Below, piece by piece: positions 1 through 6,750 of a stretch of DNA of 32,498 nucleotides. Under the pieces are notes generated by a model, which saw only the letters and a program-made list of their open reading frames with translations, was not told where the DNA came from and searched no databases. This DNA comes from GCA-2686265 sp036010965. GTDB taxonomy: Bacteria > Planctomycetota > UBA1135 > GCA-002686595. The stretch is taken from the NCBI GenBank assembly GCA_036010965.1, contig DASCMO010000109.1, positions 1-32,498 of the forward strand, written 5' to 3'. The first letter of the stretch is position 1. Every line of letters starts with the position of its first letter. The position numbers and the translations under genes are program-made.

Positions 1-321
1 CTCTCCGAGGGACACGGCCAAGACCGACCCCTCGAAGGGACCGATGATGCTGTCAACGAGGCGGATGTGGATCCGATAGGTCCCCTCCACTGCGGGCGTG
101 ATGATGATCAGGATGTCGCCCTCATCGCCGAGCCCGCCGCAGTCCCCGGCCGTGGTCTGGACCGTGTAGTGGGCGTCGTAGACGCCGGCCGGGTCCGCGC
201 CGTCGGCCACGAGCCCGTCGATGAACCCGTCGCCGCCGCCGTCGCTGCAACCCGCGCCGAGGGCGAGGGAGAGGGCGGCGACGCGCAAGGCGCGGGAAAA
301 GGGCGCGGGGGAGGTGTCCAC
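1..321 (-). CDS. Putative secreted lipoprotein, 3' end cut by window edge
   Basis: I do not recognise the family. Reading leftwards from a GTG at 321, the frame stays open to the window edge, giving 107 residues of an incomplete protein. The N-terminus has basic residues (FSRALR), a hydrophobic stretch (VAALSLALGAG) and then Cys, a good lipobox (LGAGC), so the mature protein should begin at Cys24 and be lipid-anchored. After the Cys comes a Gly/Asp-rich linker (SDGGGDG). Then follows a beta-strand-rich segment with alternating hydrophobic residues (DILIIITPAVEGTYRIHIRL). The GTG was chosen because it places the signal peptide correctly; no clear Shine-Dalgarno site precedes it, so the start could differ by a few codons. 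It is divergent from the ferredoxin gene and seems unrelated to it. The lipoprotein assignment is fairly secure; the function is unknown. Confidence 0.6.
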   Translation of the reverse strand, partial: MDTSPAPFSRALRVAALSLALGAGCSDGGGDGFIDGLVADGADPAGVYDAHYTVQTTAGDCGGLGDEGDILIIITPAVEGTYRIHIRLVDSIIGPFEGSVLAVSLGE

Positions 322-723
322 GGTGCGGGAGGTCTTCCGCCGGCGGACCGCGCACTCGGGCGCGCTCCCGCCGACTCTGGGTCTGCATGTACCAAATCGG
401 CCGACCGCATGCGCCTGAGAGCCGCCAAAGACCGCGCGCTGGAGGCCCTGGGGCGGAGCCCCGAGGCCCGCTCCGGCGCGTCGGGCACCGATCTTCCGTC
501 CCCGTCAGGGTCTTGCTCCACCCCTTCTTTCCGGCACAATGGAGAGCTGTAGCACCATCGAGGGTCTTCCGGCGTGACCCGCACCGGGCGTGCCAGCAGC
601 CTCCAGAGCCCGACCGCGTCGCCCAGGAGCCTGGGGCTCGGCGCGAGACCCGGGTCGGTCGCCAGCACCGACCCCGCTCCTCCCGACTCCGTCTCCCAGC
701 ATCCGCCCCCCGCCCTACCGATC
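322..723. other. Divergent intergenic region without a convincing gene
   Basis: About 400 bases lie between the leftward lipoprotein gene and the rightward ferredoxin gene. Several frames are open in both directions, as expected at this GC content. None shows a recognisable protein: the translations are rich in Arg, Pro, Ala and Ser with no motif. An in-frame GTG at 574 would add 50 low-complexity residues to the ferredoxin protein and is not favoured. The region must hold the promoters of both flanking genes; one candidate for the rightward gene is listed separately. Confidence 0.5.
513..540 (+). promoter_or_regulatory. Possible sigma70-type promoter for the ferredoxin gene
   Basis: A TTGCTC at 513-518 and a CACAAT at 535-540 are separated by 16 bases. 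The match to TTGACA/TATAAT is partial (three and four of six). It is among the least GC-rich stretches in the gap and would give a leader of roughly 175 bases before the ATG at 724. This is an inference from sequence alone and weak. Confidence 0.25.
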
Positions 724-1887
724 ATGGCCGACCCGACCAGCGAGCAGACCCTCTCGGTGAAGGAGACCTTCCGGGTCGACCCCGAGCTCTGCATCGCCTG
801 CGACGCCTGCTGTCAGGACTTCCCCGAAATCTTCGTCATGGGCGATGACGAGAAGGCGCACGAGATCGAGGGACACGACTCGGGCCTGTACAACGCCCGC
901 ACCGTCGTAGACGTCTGCCCGACCACCGCCATCCTCTACTCCGGCGAGTTGCCGCCGGCGGAGGACCTGAGCCAGCTCGACGAGGTTCCAGGCTGGGAGC
1001 TCGAGTGGGCTCGCTGGCGGGGTGTCGAGGAGGACACAGTCGAGCGCGATCGGCGCTACGGCCGCGACCTGACGGTGGAGGAGCACTCCGACCACGTGCA
1101 CGTGGCGCTGCACCTGCCCTCGCGCGTGCCCGCCGTGCGTGACCGCTTCCGCTACGGTCTACCCGAGCAGATGCCTGAGTACGGTGCCCACGTCTACATG
1201 CTGGGCGGCTCACTGATGATCACGGCCTGGGTCACCGACCCAAAGGTGCGCGCCCTGACCCACACCTCGAGTTCGTTCCCCGGTCAGTTCACGACGACCG
1301 TGGACATCGAGCGCGATCTCGTCGGCTACAAGCACCGCCACGACGCCCACGGGCTAGTGGAGGTCGTCCTGTTCACCGACGAACAGACGATGGAGGCGTG
1401 GACCTGGAAGTCGCACTTCATCAACGAAGCATGCACCGCCTGCTCGATCTGCGAGCGCGTCTGCCCCGCCAACGCCATCACGGGCGGCGAGGAGCGCTAC
1501 TTCATCGATCCGGATCTGTGCATCAACTGCTCGGTCTGCGGGGTGTACTGCCCCTTCGACGCGATCGACGACAGTGGCGAGGTGCTGGTCCAGAAGATCA
1601 AGCCCAAGAAGGTCCCCAAGGCCCTGGTCCACGAGGAGTTGTGCACGGGCTGCGAGTTCTGCGTCCACGTCTGCCCCTTCGACGCCCTGGAGATGCGCCC
1701 GCTCGTCGATGACGGCGCCCTGCACCTGCCTCAGACCAGCACCGTCGCCGATGTGATCCTGAAGAACTGCACCTCCTGCAAGCTTTGCGAGCAGGTCTGC
1801 ATCAAGGACGCCATCGAGGTGCCGCGACCGCACCAGTTCGAGGACATCGGCATGTCCTTCATGAGCTATCTGACGGACGAGCACTAG
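724..1887 (+). CDS. Multi-[4Fe-4S] ferredoxin with an extra middle region
   Basis: A 387-residue soluble iron-sulfur protein, presumably an electron carrier; its partner is unknown. Residues 14-72 look like a single-cluster ferredoxin (Cys23, Cys26, Cys29 or Cys30, then Cys65-Pro). Residues 235-365 carry four CxxCxxCxxxC motifs, starting at Cys237, Cys266, Cys307 and Cys349. The first three end in CP, and the fourth lacks the Pro. These should bind up to four further [4Fe-4S] clusters. Between them, residues 120-220 are cysteine-free, and the pattern (VHVALHLP near 125, GGSLMITAW near 161, then FTTTVDIERDL) recalls an alpha-crystallin/Hsp20-like beta sandwich. That domain call is tentative. 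The ATG at 724 was chosen over an in-frame GTG at 574 because ferredoxin homology begins right after it. The gene stands alone and is followed by a terminator hairpin. The ferredoxin identity is secure; the role is not. Confidence 0.85.
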   Translation: MADPTSEQTLSVKETFRVDPELCIACDACCQDFPEIFVMGDDEKAHEIEGHDSGLYNARTVVDVCPTTAILYSGELPPAEDLSQLDEVPGWELEWARWRGVEEDTVERDRRYGRDLTVEEHSDHVHVALHLPSRVPAVRDRFRYGLPEQMPEYGAHVYMLGGSLMITAWVTDPKVRALTHTSSSFPGQFTTTVDIERDLVGYKHRHDAHGLVEVVLFTDEQTMEAWTWKSHFINEACTACSICERVCPANAITGGEERYFIDPDLCINCSVCGVYCPFDAIDDSGEVLVQKIKPKKVPKALVHEELCTGCEFCVHVCPFDALEMRPLVDDGALHLPQTSTVADVILKNCTSCKLCEQVCIKDAIEVPRPHQFEDIGMSFMSYLTDEH

Positions 1888-3172
1888 AAGGACGGCCTGG
1901 AACGGCCGTCCTGGTTTCTTTCAACACGTGCGCTGCCCCCGGGCCGACGGCCCGGCCGGCCGCACCTTGAGACAGCAGCCGCGCGGGCTTGATGGTGCCG
2001 CGACCGAAGCGGCGCCGGAGCTTGTCCAGGCTGGGCGTGATGCGCTCGAGCTTCTCGCGCGTCGCGAGCCAGTCCGACCGAGTCCGTCCCGGATCGCCCG
2101 CGCCGGCGCCAAAGAGCCCGCGCTGCAGGGGTGCACGGACATCCTCGAGGTTGGAGACCGAGACGCCGATCAGGCGCAGGGGCCCTGGTCGCACCTGCTC
2201 GAGCAGCTCGCGCGACACGGCGTAGATGCGGGCGCCAATGCTGGTCGGATAATCGAGGGTCCGGGTGCGGGTGACGGTCTTGAAGTCCGGCGAACGTGCC
2301 TTGAGGGTGATCGTGCGCCCGCGCAGTCCGCGGTCGCGCAGGCCGAAGGCGACCTCCTCGCAAAACTGGAGCAGGAAGGAGCGCAGCTCGCCGCGATCCG
2401 TGATGTCCTCGGCGAAGGTGCGCTCCATCCCGTGCGATTTTTCCTGGCGGAGCGGCGTCACACGACGCGGGTCGATGCCGTGGGCCAGGTCGTGGACCCA
2501 GGCGCCGCTGGCACCGAAGCCGCTGACAACTTCCGCGCGGGGCCGGGCCGCGAGTTCCCCGATGGTCGCGATGCCCTGGGCCTCGAAGCGCTTCGCCGTT
2601 CGCTCGCCGATCCCGAAGATGCGCGAGATCGGCAGGGGGTCGAGCACGGCGCGCGTCTCTTCGGGCAGGATGACGCGGAACCCATCGGGCTTGTCGAGCT
2701 CGGAAGCGAGCTTGGCGAGGAACTTGGAGGGAGCGACGCCGACCGATGCCACCAGGCCGGTCTCGAGCAGGATGTCGCGCTTGATCGCGCGCCCGATCTC
2801 GACCGAGTCCCCGTAGAGGCGCTCGCAGCCGGTCGAGTCGAGGAACGCCTCGTCGAGGGAGAGCGGCTCCACGAGCGGCGTGTAGCGCCGGAAGATCTCC
2901 ATCACCTGACTGGAGACGCGCGTGTACTTCTCGAAGTCGGGTGGCAAGAGGATCATGTCGGGGCACTTGCGCCGCGCCATGGCGGTGGGCATGGCCGAGT
3001 GGACGCCGAAGCGTCGCGCCTCGTAGCTGGCCGCCGAGACGACCCCTCGCCCTGACGCCGGGCCGCCGACGCAAACCGGAAGGCCGACCAGGGAGGGGTT
3101 GTCGCGCACCTCGACCGACGCATAGAACGCGTCCATGTCGATGTGCAGGATGGGGATCTCCGCCGCGTTCAT
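1859..3172 (-). CDS. dinB: DNA polymerase IV (Y-family translesion polymerase)
   Basis: A 437-residue error-prone polymerase that copies past damaged template bases. The palm begins with HIDMDAFYASVE, supplying catalytic Asp12 and Asp14. The second metal-binding site is SLDEAF (Asp107, Glu108). Helix-hairpin-helix and little-finger regions follow in the usual order. A QRGLF sequence near residue 350 fits a sliding-clamp-binding motif. The start at 3172 (MNAAEIPILHIDMDAF) was chosen because family members begin just before the HIDMDAF motif; an upstream in-frame ATG adds about 68 unlikely residues. The last 40 or so residues are low-complexity and run through the ferredoxin terminator, overlapping the ferredoxin 3' end by 29 bases. 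The gene is divergent from oleA with about 118 bases between starts. No lexA-type box was identified. Confidence 0.93.
   Translation of the reverse strand: MNAAEIPILHIDMDAFYASVEVRDNPSLVGLPVCVGGPASGRGVVSAASYEARRFGVHSAMPTAMARRKCPDMILLPPDFEKYTRVSSQVMEIFRRYTPLVEPLSLDEAFLDSTGCERLYGDSVEIGRAIKRDILLETGLVASVGVAPSKFLAKLASELDKPDGFRVILPEETRAVLDPLPISRIFGIGERTAKRFEAQGIATIGELAARPRAEVVSGFGASGAWVHDLAHGIDPRRVTPLRQEKSHGMERTFAEDITDRGELRSFLLQFCEEVAFGLRDRGLRGRTITLKARSPDFKTVTRTRTLDYPTSIGARIYAVSRELLEQVRPGPLRLIGVSVSNLEDVRAPLQRGLFGAGAGDPGRTRSDWLATREKLERITPSLDKLRRRFGRGTIKPARLLSQGAAGRAVGPGAAHVLKETRTAVPGRPSSARPSDSS
1889..1921 (+). terminator. Intrinsic terminator after the ferredoxin gene
   Basis: A perfect 9-bp stem (AGGACGGCC at 1889-1897, GGCCGTCCT at 1904-1912) closes a 6-base loop. 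It is followed by GG and a T-rich run (TTTCTTT, 1915-1921). It starts two bases after the ferredoxin stop codon. On the other strand the same bases lie inside the 3' end of the polymerase IV gene. A second strong hairpin (CCGGGCC at 1939-1945, GGCCCGG at 1949-1955) lies just beyond. Confidence 0.75.
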
Positions 3173-3246
3173 GGCCCGAGAGGGTGCAGCAGAGGGCCGT
3201 GATCCGTCAACCCGAAGGGCGCGGCGGGGCCGAGAGCGCACACACC

Positions 3247-3274
3247 TTGCCAGGGAGAACGCAGGGCCTATGCT
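3247..3274 (+). promoter_or_regulatory. Candidate promoter of the ole operon
   Basis: TTGCCA at 3247-3252 (five of six to TTGACA) and TATGCT at 3269-3274 (four of six to TATAAT) are spaced by 16 bases. Transcription would start near 3281, only about ten bases before the ATG at 3291. That would give a very short leader without a Shine-Dalgarno site. It also argues against the in-frame ATG at 3270, which lies inside the -10 element. Predicted from sequence only. Confidence 0.4.
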
Positions 3275-3290
3275 CCTCGGCCCGACCGCC

Positions 3291-4346
3291 ATGCGCTTCG
3301 AAAACGTCCACATCGACTCGATCGCCCACGTGCTTCCCGAGGAGGTCATCACCTCCGAATCGCTCGAGCTGCGCATCGCGCCCCTCTACGAGCGCCTGAA
3401 CCTCTCGGTCGGTCGCCTGGAGCTCATGAGCGGGATCCGGGAGCGGCGCTTCTGGCCGGTGGGGACGCGGCCCAGCTCCGTGGCGGCGCGCGCCGGAGCG
3501 GCGGCCCTCGAGCGCAGCGGCGTGGAGCGCGAGAGGATCGGCTGCGTGATCCACGCCTCGGTCTGTCGCGACTTCCTTGAGCCGGCGACGGCTTCGGTCG
3601 TCCACCGCGCCCTCGAGCTCTCCGACGAGTGCACGGCCTTCGACCTCTCCAACGCCTGCCTCGGCTTCGCCAACGCCATGGTCGTGGCCGCGAACATGAT
3701 CGAGGCGCGGAGCATCGACGCGGCCCTCGTAGTGACGGGCGAGGACGGGCGGCCCCTGGTGGAGGAGACCCTGCGCGAGCTGGCGACCGATCCCGACGCG
3801 GGGCGCGCAGAACTCAAGCGCGCGACCGCTTCCCTGACGATCGGCTCGGGGGCCGCCGCCATGGTCCTCGCACACCGCTCACTCTCAGAATCACCCCAGC
3901 GCCTGACAGCCGCCGCGACGCGCTCCGCCACGGAGCACGTCGACCTCTGTCGCGGAGACCGCGGCGCAGGCCGCGACGGCCCCCTGATGGAGACGGACTC
4001 CGAGGCCATGCTGCACGCGGGCAACGCCCTCGCGGAGCGGACCTTCGCGGACTTCCTGGGAGAGACGGGCTGGGCGCGCGATGACATCGAGGGCGTCGTG
4101 ACGCACCAGGTCGGCGTGGCCCATCGACGGCTCCTGCTCGAGACCCTCGACCTCGATCCCGAGCGCGACTTCCCGACCGTCGAGCGCCTGGGAAACATCG
4201 GCTCGGCCTCCCTGCCGATCACCTACTCCCTGGCGCGCGAGGAGGGCTTCCTGCGAGACGACCAGCGCGTGGCCCTGCTGGGCATCGGGAGCGGTCTTCA
4301 GTGCTGCATGCTGAGCTTCGAGGGGCCCGCGGTCGCCCGCCCCTAG
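3291..4346 (+). CDS. oleA: OleA, head-to-head acyl condensing enzyme (thiolase fold)
   Basis: A 351-residue enzyme of the OleA branch of the KAS III/thiolase superfamily. OleA joins two activated fatty acyl chains by non-decarboxylative Claisen condensation to a 2-alkyl-3-keto acid, the first step to long-chain olefins. The OleA-specific residues are present: nucleophile Cys123 in DLSNACLGF, His272 in THQVG, Asn302 in RLGNIGSAS, and Glu97 in DFLEPATAS, the OleA glutamate that replaces a KAS III feature. The C-terminal GIGSGLQCCM also matches OleA. The ATG at 3291 (MRFENVHI) aligns with the N-terminus of characterised OleA (MLFQNVSI). An upstream in-frame ATG at 3270 lies within a putative -10 box. 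It is the first gene of the operon, separated from oleBCD by eight genes. Acyl-CoA is the usual substrate; the nearby carrier protein makes acyl-ACP possible here (inference). Confidence 0.92.
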   Translation: MRFENVHIDSIAHVLPEEVITSESLELRIAPLYERLNLSVGRLELMSGIRERRFWPVGTRPSSVAARAGAAALERSGVERERIGCVIHASVCRDFLEPATASVVHRALELSDECTAFDLSNACLGFANAMVVAANMIEARSIDAALVVTGEDGRPLVEETLRELATDPDAGRAELKRATASLTIGSGAAAMVLAHRSLSESPQRLTAAATRSATEHVDLCRGDRGAGRDGPLMETDSEAMLHAGNALAERTFADFLGETGWARDDIEGVVTHQVGVAHRRLLLETLDLDPERDFPTVERLGNIGSASLPITYSLAREEGFLRDDQRVALLGIGSGLQCCMLSFEGPAVARP

Positions 4347-4348
4347 GA

Positions 4349-4366
4349 TTTCAGAAAAATCTGAAG
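4349..4366. promoter_or_regulatory. AT-rich inverted repeat before the regulator gene
   Basis: TTCAGA at 4350-4355 and TCTGAA at 4360-4365 form a perfect dyad around AAAA, starting four bases after the oleA stop. It is strikingly AT-rich for this DNA. A second dyad, GCCCC/GGGGC with a 6-base loop, follows at 4380-4395. It could be an operator for the regulator encoded just downstream, or a weak terminator of an oleA-only transcript. No proper T-run follows, so the operator reading is preferred. The rest of the 174-base gap shows nothing else clear. Confidence 0.35.
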
Positions 4367-4520
4367 TTTGGGGCTGACTGCCCCCGGCCAGGGGCGGAGA
4401 ATCCCGGCCCGCGGCGCGGTTGAGGCTCGGATTCGGCCACGCAGCGCGTCGCCGCTCGCCCGCGCGCGCTCCTCATTCTCTCTTCCTGTTTCTCGTCACC
4501 AACAGCGCCACCCGCAGCCC

Positions 4521-5198
4521 ATGCCCACCCACGCACGCTCCGACAATCCGGTCTCCTCCGACCCCTCCGAAGACGCGGTCGAGCTCGACGCTCCCCTGGT
4601 CGCCCAGCTCCCGACCTTTGAGCTCTTCTTCAAGACCTTCGGTTTCAAGCGCATGCACGGCAGCGTCTGGGGCCTGCTGGTCATCGCCGAGGAGCCGCTC
4701 TCGAACAAGCAGATCGCCGCGACCCTCGGCATCTCCCAGGGCTCCACGAGCACCTGCCTGAACGAGCTCTCGGAGTGGGGAGCGATCCACTCCCGCTTCG
4801 ACCCGGCACGCCGCTGCAACCTGCACGCGCCCGTGGGCAACACGCTCTCGATCGTGGCAACGGTCTTCCGGCGCCGGGAACAGGTAGTGATGGGCAAGCT
4901 GCGCCAGTCCACCGAGCAGACCCTGACCTATGTGCGCGAGCGCTACGGCGACCGCGACCCGCGCGTGTTGACCCTGCGCTCGATCCTCTCCTCGTGCGAG
5001 ATCGCTGAGGCGATCATGCAGCTCGTGTTCACCTCCGTCGAACGCGCCCTGGGCGACAGCAGCAGCCTGCTGTCGCGAGCCCTCGGTGCGGCGGTCAAGG
5101 TGGGCATGTCCGTGCCCGCCCGCGCTCTGGCCCGCAGCCGCAATCAGGCGGCCATCCTCGCCGGCGGCGAGGAAGAAGAGGACGATGCAACCCGCTGA
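4521..5198 (+). CDS. GbsR/MarR-type transcriptional regulator
   Basis: A 225-residue DNA-binding protein with a winged helix-turn-helix at about residues 33-100. The segment FGFKRMHGSVWGLLVIAEEP followed by SNKQIAATLGISQGSTSTCL is typical of GbsR-type MarR relatives, which often act as repressors in lipid or osmolyte pathways. The C-terminal half is helical and probably dimerises. The ATG at 4521 is used; the frame is open further upstream but that part is low-complexity. The gene overlaps the next one (fabF) by 14 bases, so it is co-expressed with the fatty-acid module. It therefore probably controls this operon, perhaps through the dyad at 4349-4366. The ligand is unknown. Confidence 0.8.
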   Translation: MPTHARSDNPVSSDPSEDAVELDAPLVAQLPTFELFFKTFGFKRMHGSVWGLLVIAEEPLSNKQIAATLGISQGSTSTCLNELSEWGAIHSRFDPARRCNLHAPVGNTLSIVATVFRRREQVVMGKLRQSTEQTLTYVRERYGDRDPRVLTLRSILSSCEIAEAIMQLVFTSVERALGDSSSLLSRALGAAVKVGMSVPARALARSRNQAAILAGGEEEEDDATR

Positions 5199-6423
5199 CC
5201 TGCCGCGGGTCGTCATCACCGGCGTCGGCCTGACGAGCCCCAACGGCGACGACCTCGCCACCTATCGCGCGAACCTCCTCGCGGGCGTCTCGGGAGTCGA
5301 GGAGTTCGAGGTGCGACACGTCGGTCGGACCCTTGCCGGGGTCTGCCACTTCGACGCCCTGCGTCACCAGAAGCGGCGCGATGTGCGGCGCGGCACGCGC
5401 GCGGGCTCGATCGCCGTCTACTGCGCGCGGGAGGCCCTGGTGGACGCCGACCTCGCCCTCGACGAGCTAGCCCGCGAGCGCGTCGGCGTCTACATCGGCA
5501 CGACCGAGCACGGCAACGTGGAGACCGAGAATGAGATCCACTCCGTGGCCCAGCACGACTTCGACCTCTCCTTCTGGTCGCACCACCACAACCCGCGCAC
5601 GGTCGCCAACAGCCCCGCCGGTGAGGTCACCCTGAATCTGGCGCTGACCGGCCCGGCCTACTGCCTCGGCGGCGCCTGCGCCGCCGGGAACCTGGGCCTG
5701 ATCCAGGGCATGCAGATGCTCCAGCTGGGCGAGGTGGACGTGGCCCTGGGCGGCGGGGTCTCCGAGAGCATCCACACCTTCGGGATCTTCGCCAGCTTCC
5801 GCGCCCAGGGGGCCCTGGCCACCCACGAGGACCCCGCGCGCGCCTCGCGCCCCTTCGATCTCGACCGCAACGGGATCGTCGTCGCCGAGGGAGGCTGCCT
5901 GTTCGTCCTCGAGCGCCTCGAAGACGCCCGCGCCCGGGGAGCGCGCATCCTGGCCGAGGTGATCGGACAGCACGTCAACTCCGACGCCACCGACTTCGTC
6001 CTGCCCCTGGCCGAGCGCCAGAACGACTGCATGCGGGCCGCCCTGAACAGCGCCGGCATGACTCCCGAGGACGTGGACCTGGTCAGCACCCACGCGACGG
6101 CGACCACCCAGGGCGACATCCAGGAGTGCCAGGCGATGCGCGCCGTCTTCGGCGACGCACCCGGCGTGCACATCAACAACACCAAGAGCTACATCGGCCA
6201 CGCCATGGGCGCGGCCGGCGCGCTTGAGCTGGCGGGCAACCTGCCCTCCTTCGAGGACCGCGTGGTCCACCCGACCTTGAATGTCGAGCGCCTCGACCCC
6301 GAATGCGAGATGCGCGGCCTGGTGCTCGAGCGTCCGCGCGCGGTCGAGCGCGTCGACACGATCCTGAACCTCTCGTTCGGCATGCTGGGCATCAACTCGG
6401 CAGTCGTCCTTCGTCGCCCCTGA
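5185..6423 (+). CDS. fabF: Beta-ketoacyl-ACP synthase II-like (FabF family)
   Basis: A 412-residue elongating condensing enzyme. It would condense an acyl chain with malonyl-ACP, adding two carbons per cycle. The catalytic triad is complete: Cys165 in GGACAAGNL, His303 in STHATAT and His339 in SYIGHAMG, with the conserved Lys334 just before. The nucleophile motif GGACAAGN differs from the usual TACATG-type sequence, suggesting a specialised clade rather than the housekeeping enzyme. The start ATG at 5185 is preceded by a purine-rich AGAGGA and overlaps the regulator gene by 14 bases. A longer frame upstream overlaps the regulator without homology and was discarded. Together with the following ACP, FabG, FabZ and enoyl reductase it makes a self-contained elongation set. 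Confidence 0.9.
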   Translation: MQPADLPRVVITGVGLTSPNGDDLATYRANLLAGVSGVEEFEVRHVGRTLAGVCHFDALRHQKRRDVRRGTRAGSIAVYCAREALVDADLALDELARERVGVYIGTTEHGNVETENEIHSVAQHDFDLSFWSHHHNPRTVANSPAGEVTLNLALTGPAYCLGGACAAGNLGLIQGMQMLQLGEVDVALGGGVSESIHTFGIFASFRAQGALATHEDPARASRPFDLDRNGIVVAEGGCLFVLERLEDARARGARILAEVIGQHVNSDATDFVLPLAERQNDCMRAALNSAGMTPEDVDLVSTHATATTQGDIQECQAMRAVFGDAPGVHINNTKSYIGHAMGAAGALELAGNLPSFEDRVVHPTLNVERLDPECEMRGLVLERPRAVERVDTILNLSFGMLGINSAVVLRRP

Positions 6424-6449
6424 AACCCGCTGGAAGTGAACCGCGAGCC

Positions 6450-6719
6450 ATGACTCCCGAAGACATCATCATCACCATCAAGGACATCATCCACACGATC
6501 AATCCCGACGAGGAGCTCGGCGCAGTCGATCCCGAGGTGGCCCTGAGGGACCAACTCGACCTCGACTCGATGGACTTCCTCGACATCGTCATGGAGCTGC
6601 GCAAGCGCTACGGAGTGCAGATCCCCGAAGGGGAGTATCAGCACCTCGCGAGCCTGAGCTCCTGTGCCGAGTACCTGCTGCCCAAGCTGAAGGACAAGGA
6701 GCTCTGGGTCACGGTTTGA
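6450..6719 (+). CDS. Acyl carrier protein
   Basis: An 89-residue acidic carrier protein. Ser40 in DLDSMDFLD is the 4'-phosphopantetheine attachment site (usual motif DSLD, here DSMD). Helix I (TPEDIIITIKDIIHTI) and helix II after the Ser (DFLDIVMELRKRYG) are recognisable. It is slightly longer than housekeeping AcpP, with a hydrophobic C-terminus. The gene lies 26 bases after fabF and should tether the chain while it is elongated and modified by the surrounding enzymes. No phosphopantetheinyl transferase is in the window. The start ATG at 6450 is the only one that fits the fold. Confidence 0.93.
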   Translation: MTPEDIIITIKDIIHTINPDEELGAVDPEVALRDQLDLDSMDFLDIVMELRKRYGVQIPEGEYQHLASLSSCAEYLLPKLKDKELWVTV

Positions 6720-6750
6720 GCTCCGACGTCAGCTCTCCCCACAGGCCATC

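Noticed and set aside
574..723. N-terminal extension of the ferredoxin from a GTG at 574
   Set aside because: The added 50 residues are Ser/Pro/Ala-rich and unlike any ferredoxin; homology starts after the ATG at 724.
5667..5686. Nine-bp inverted repeat (CGGCGGCGC/GCGCCGCCG) in fabF
   Set aside because: It encodes the conserved GGACAA active-site stretch and is made of GGC/GCC codons, so it is expected from composition.
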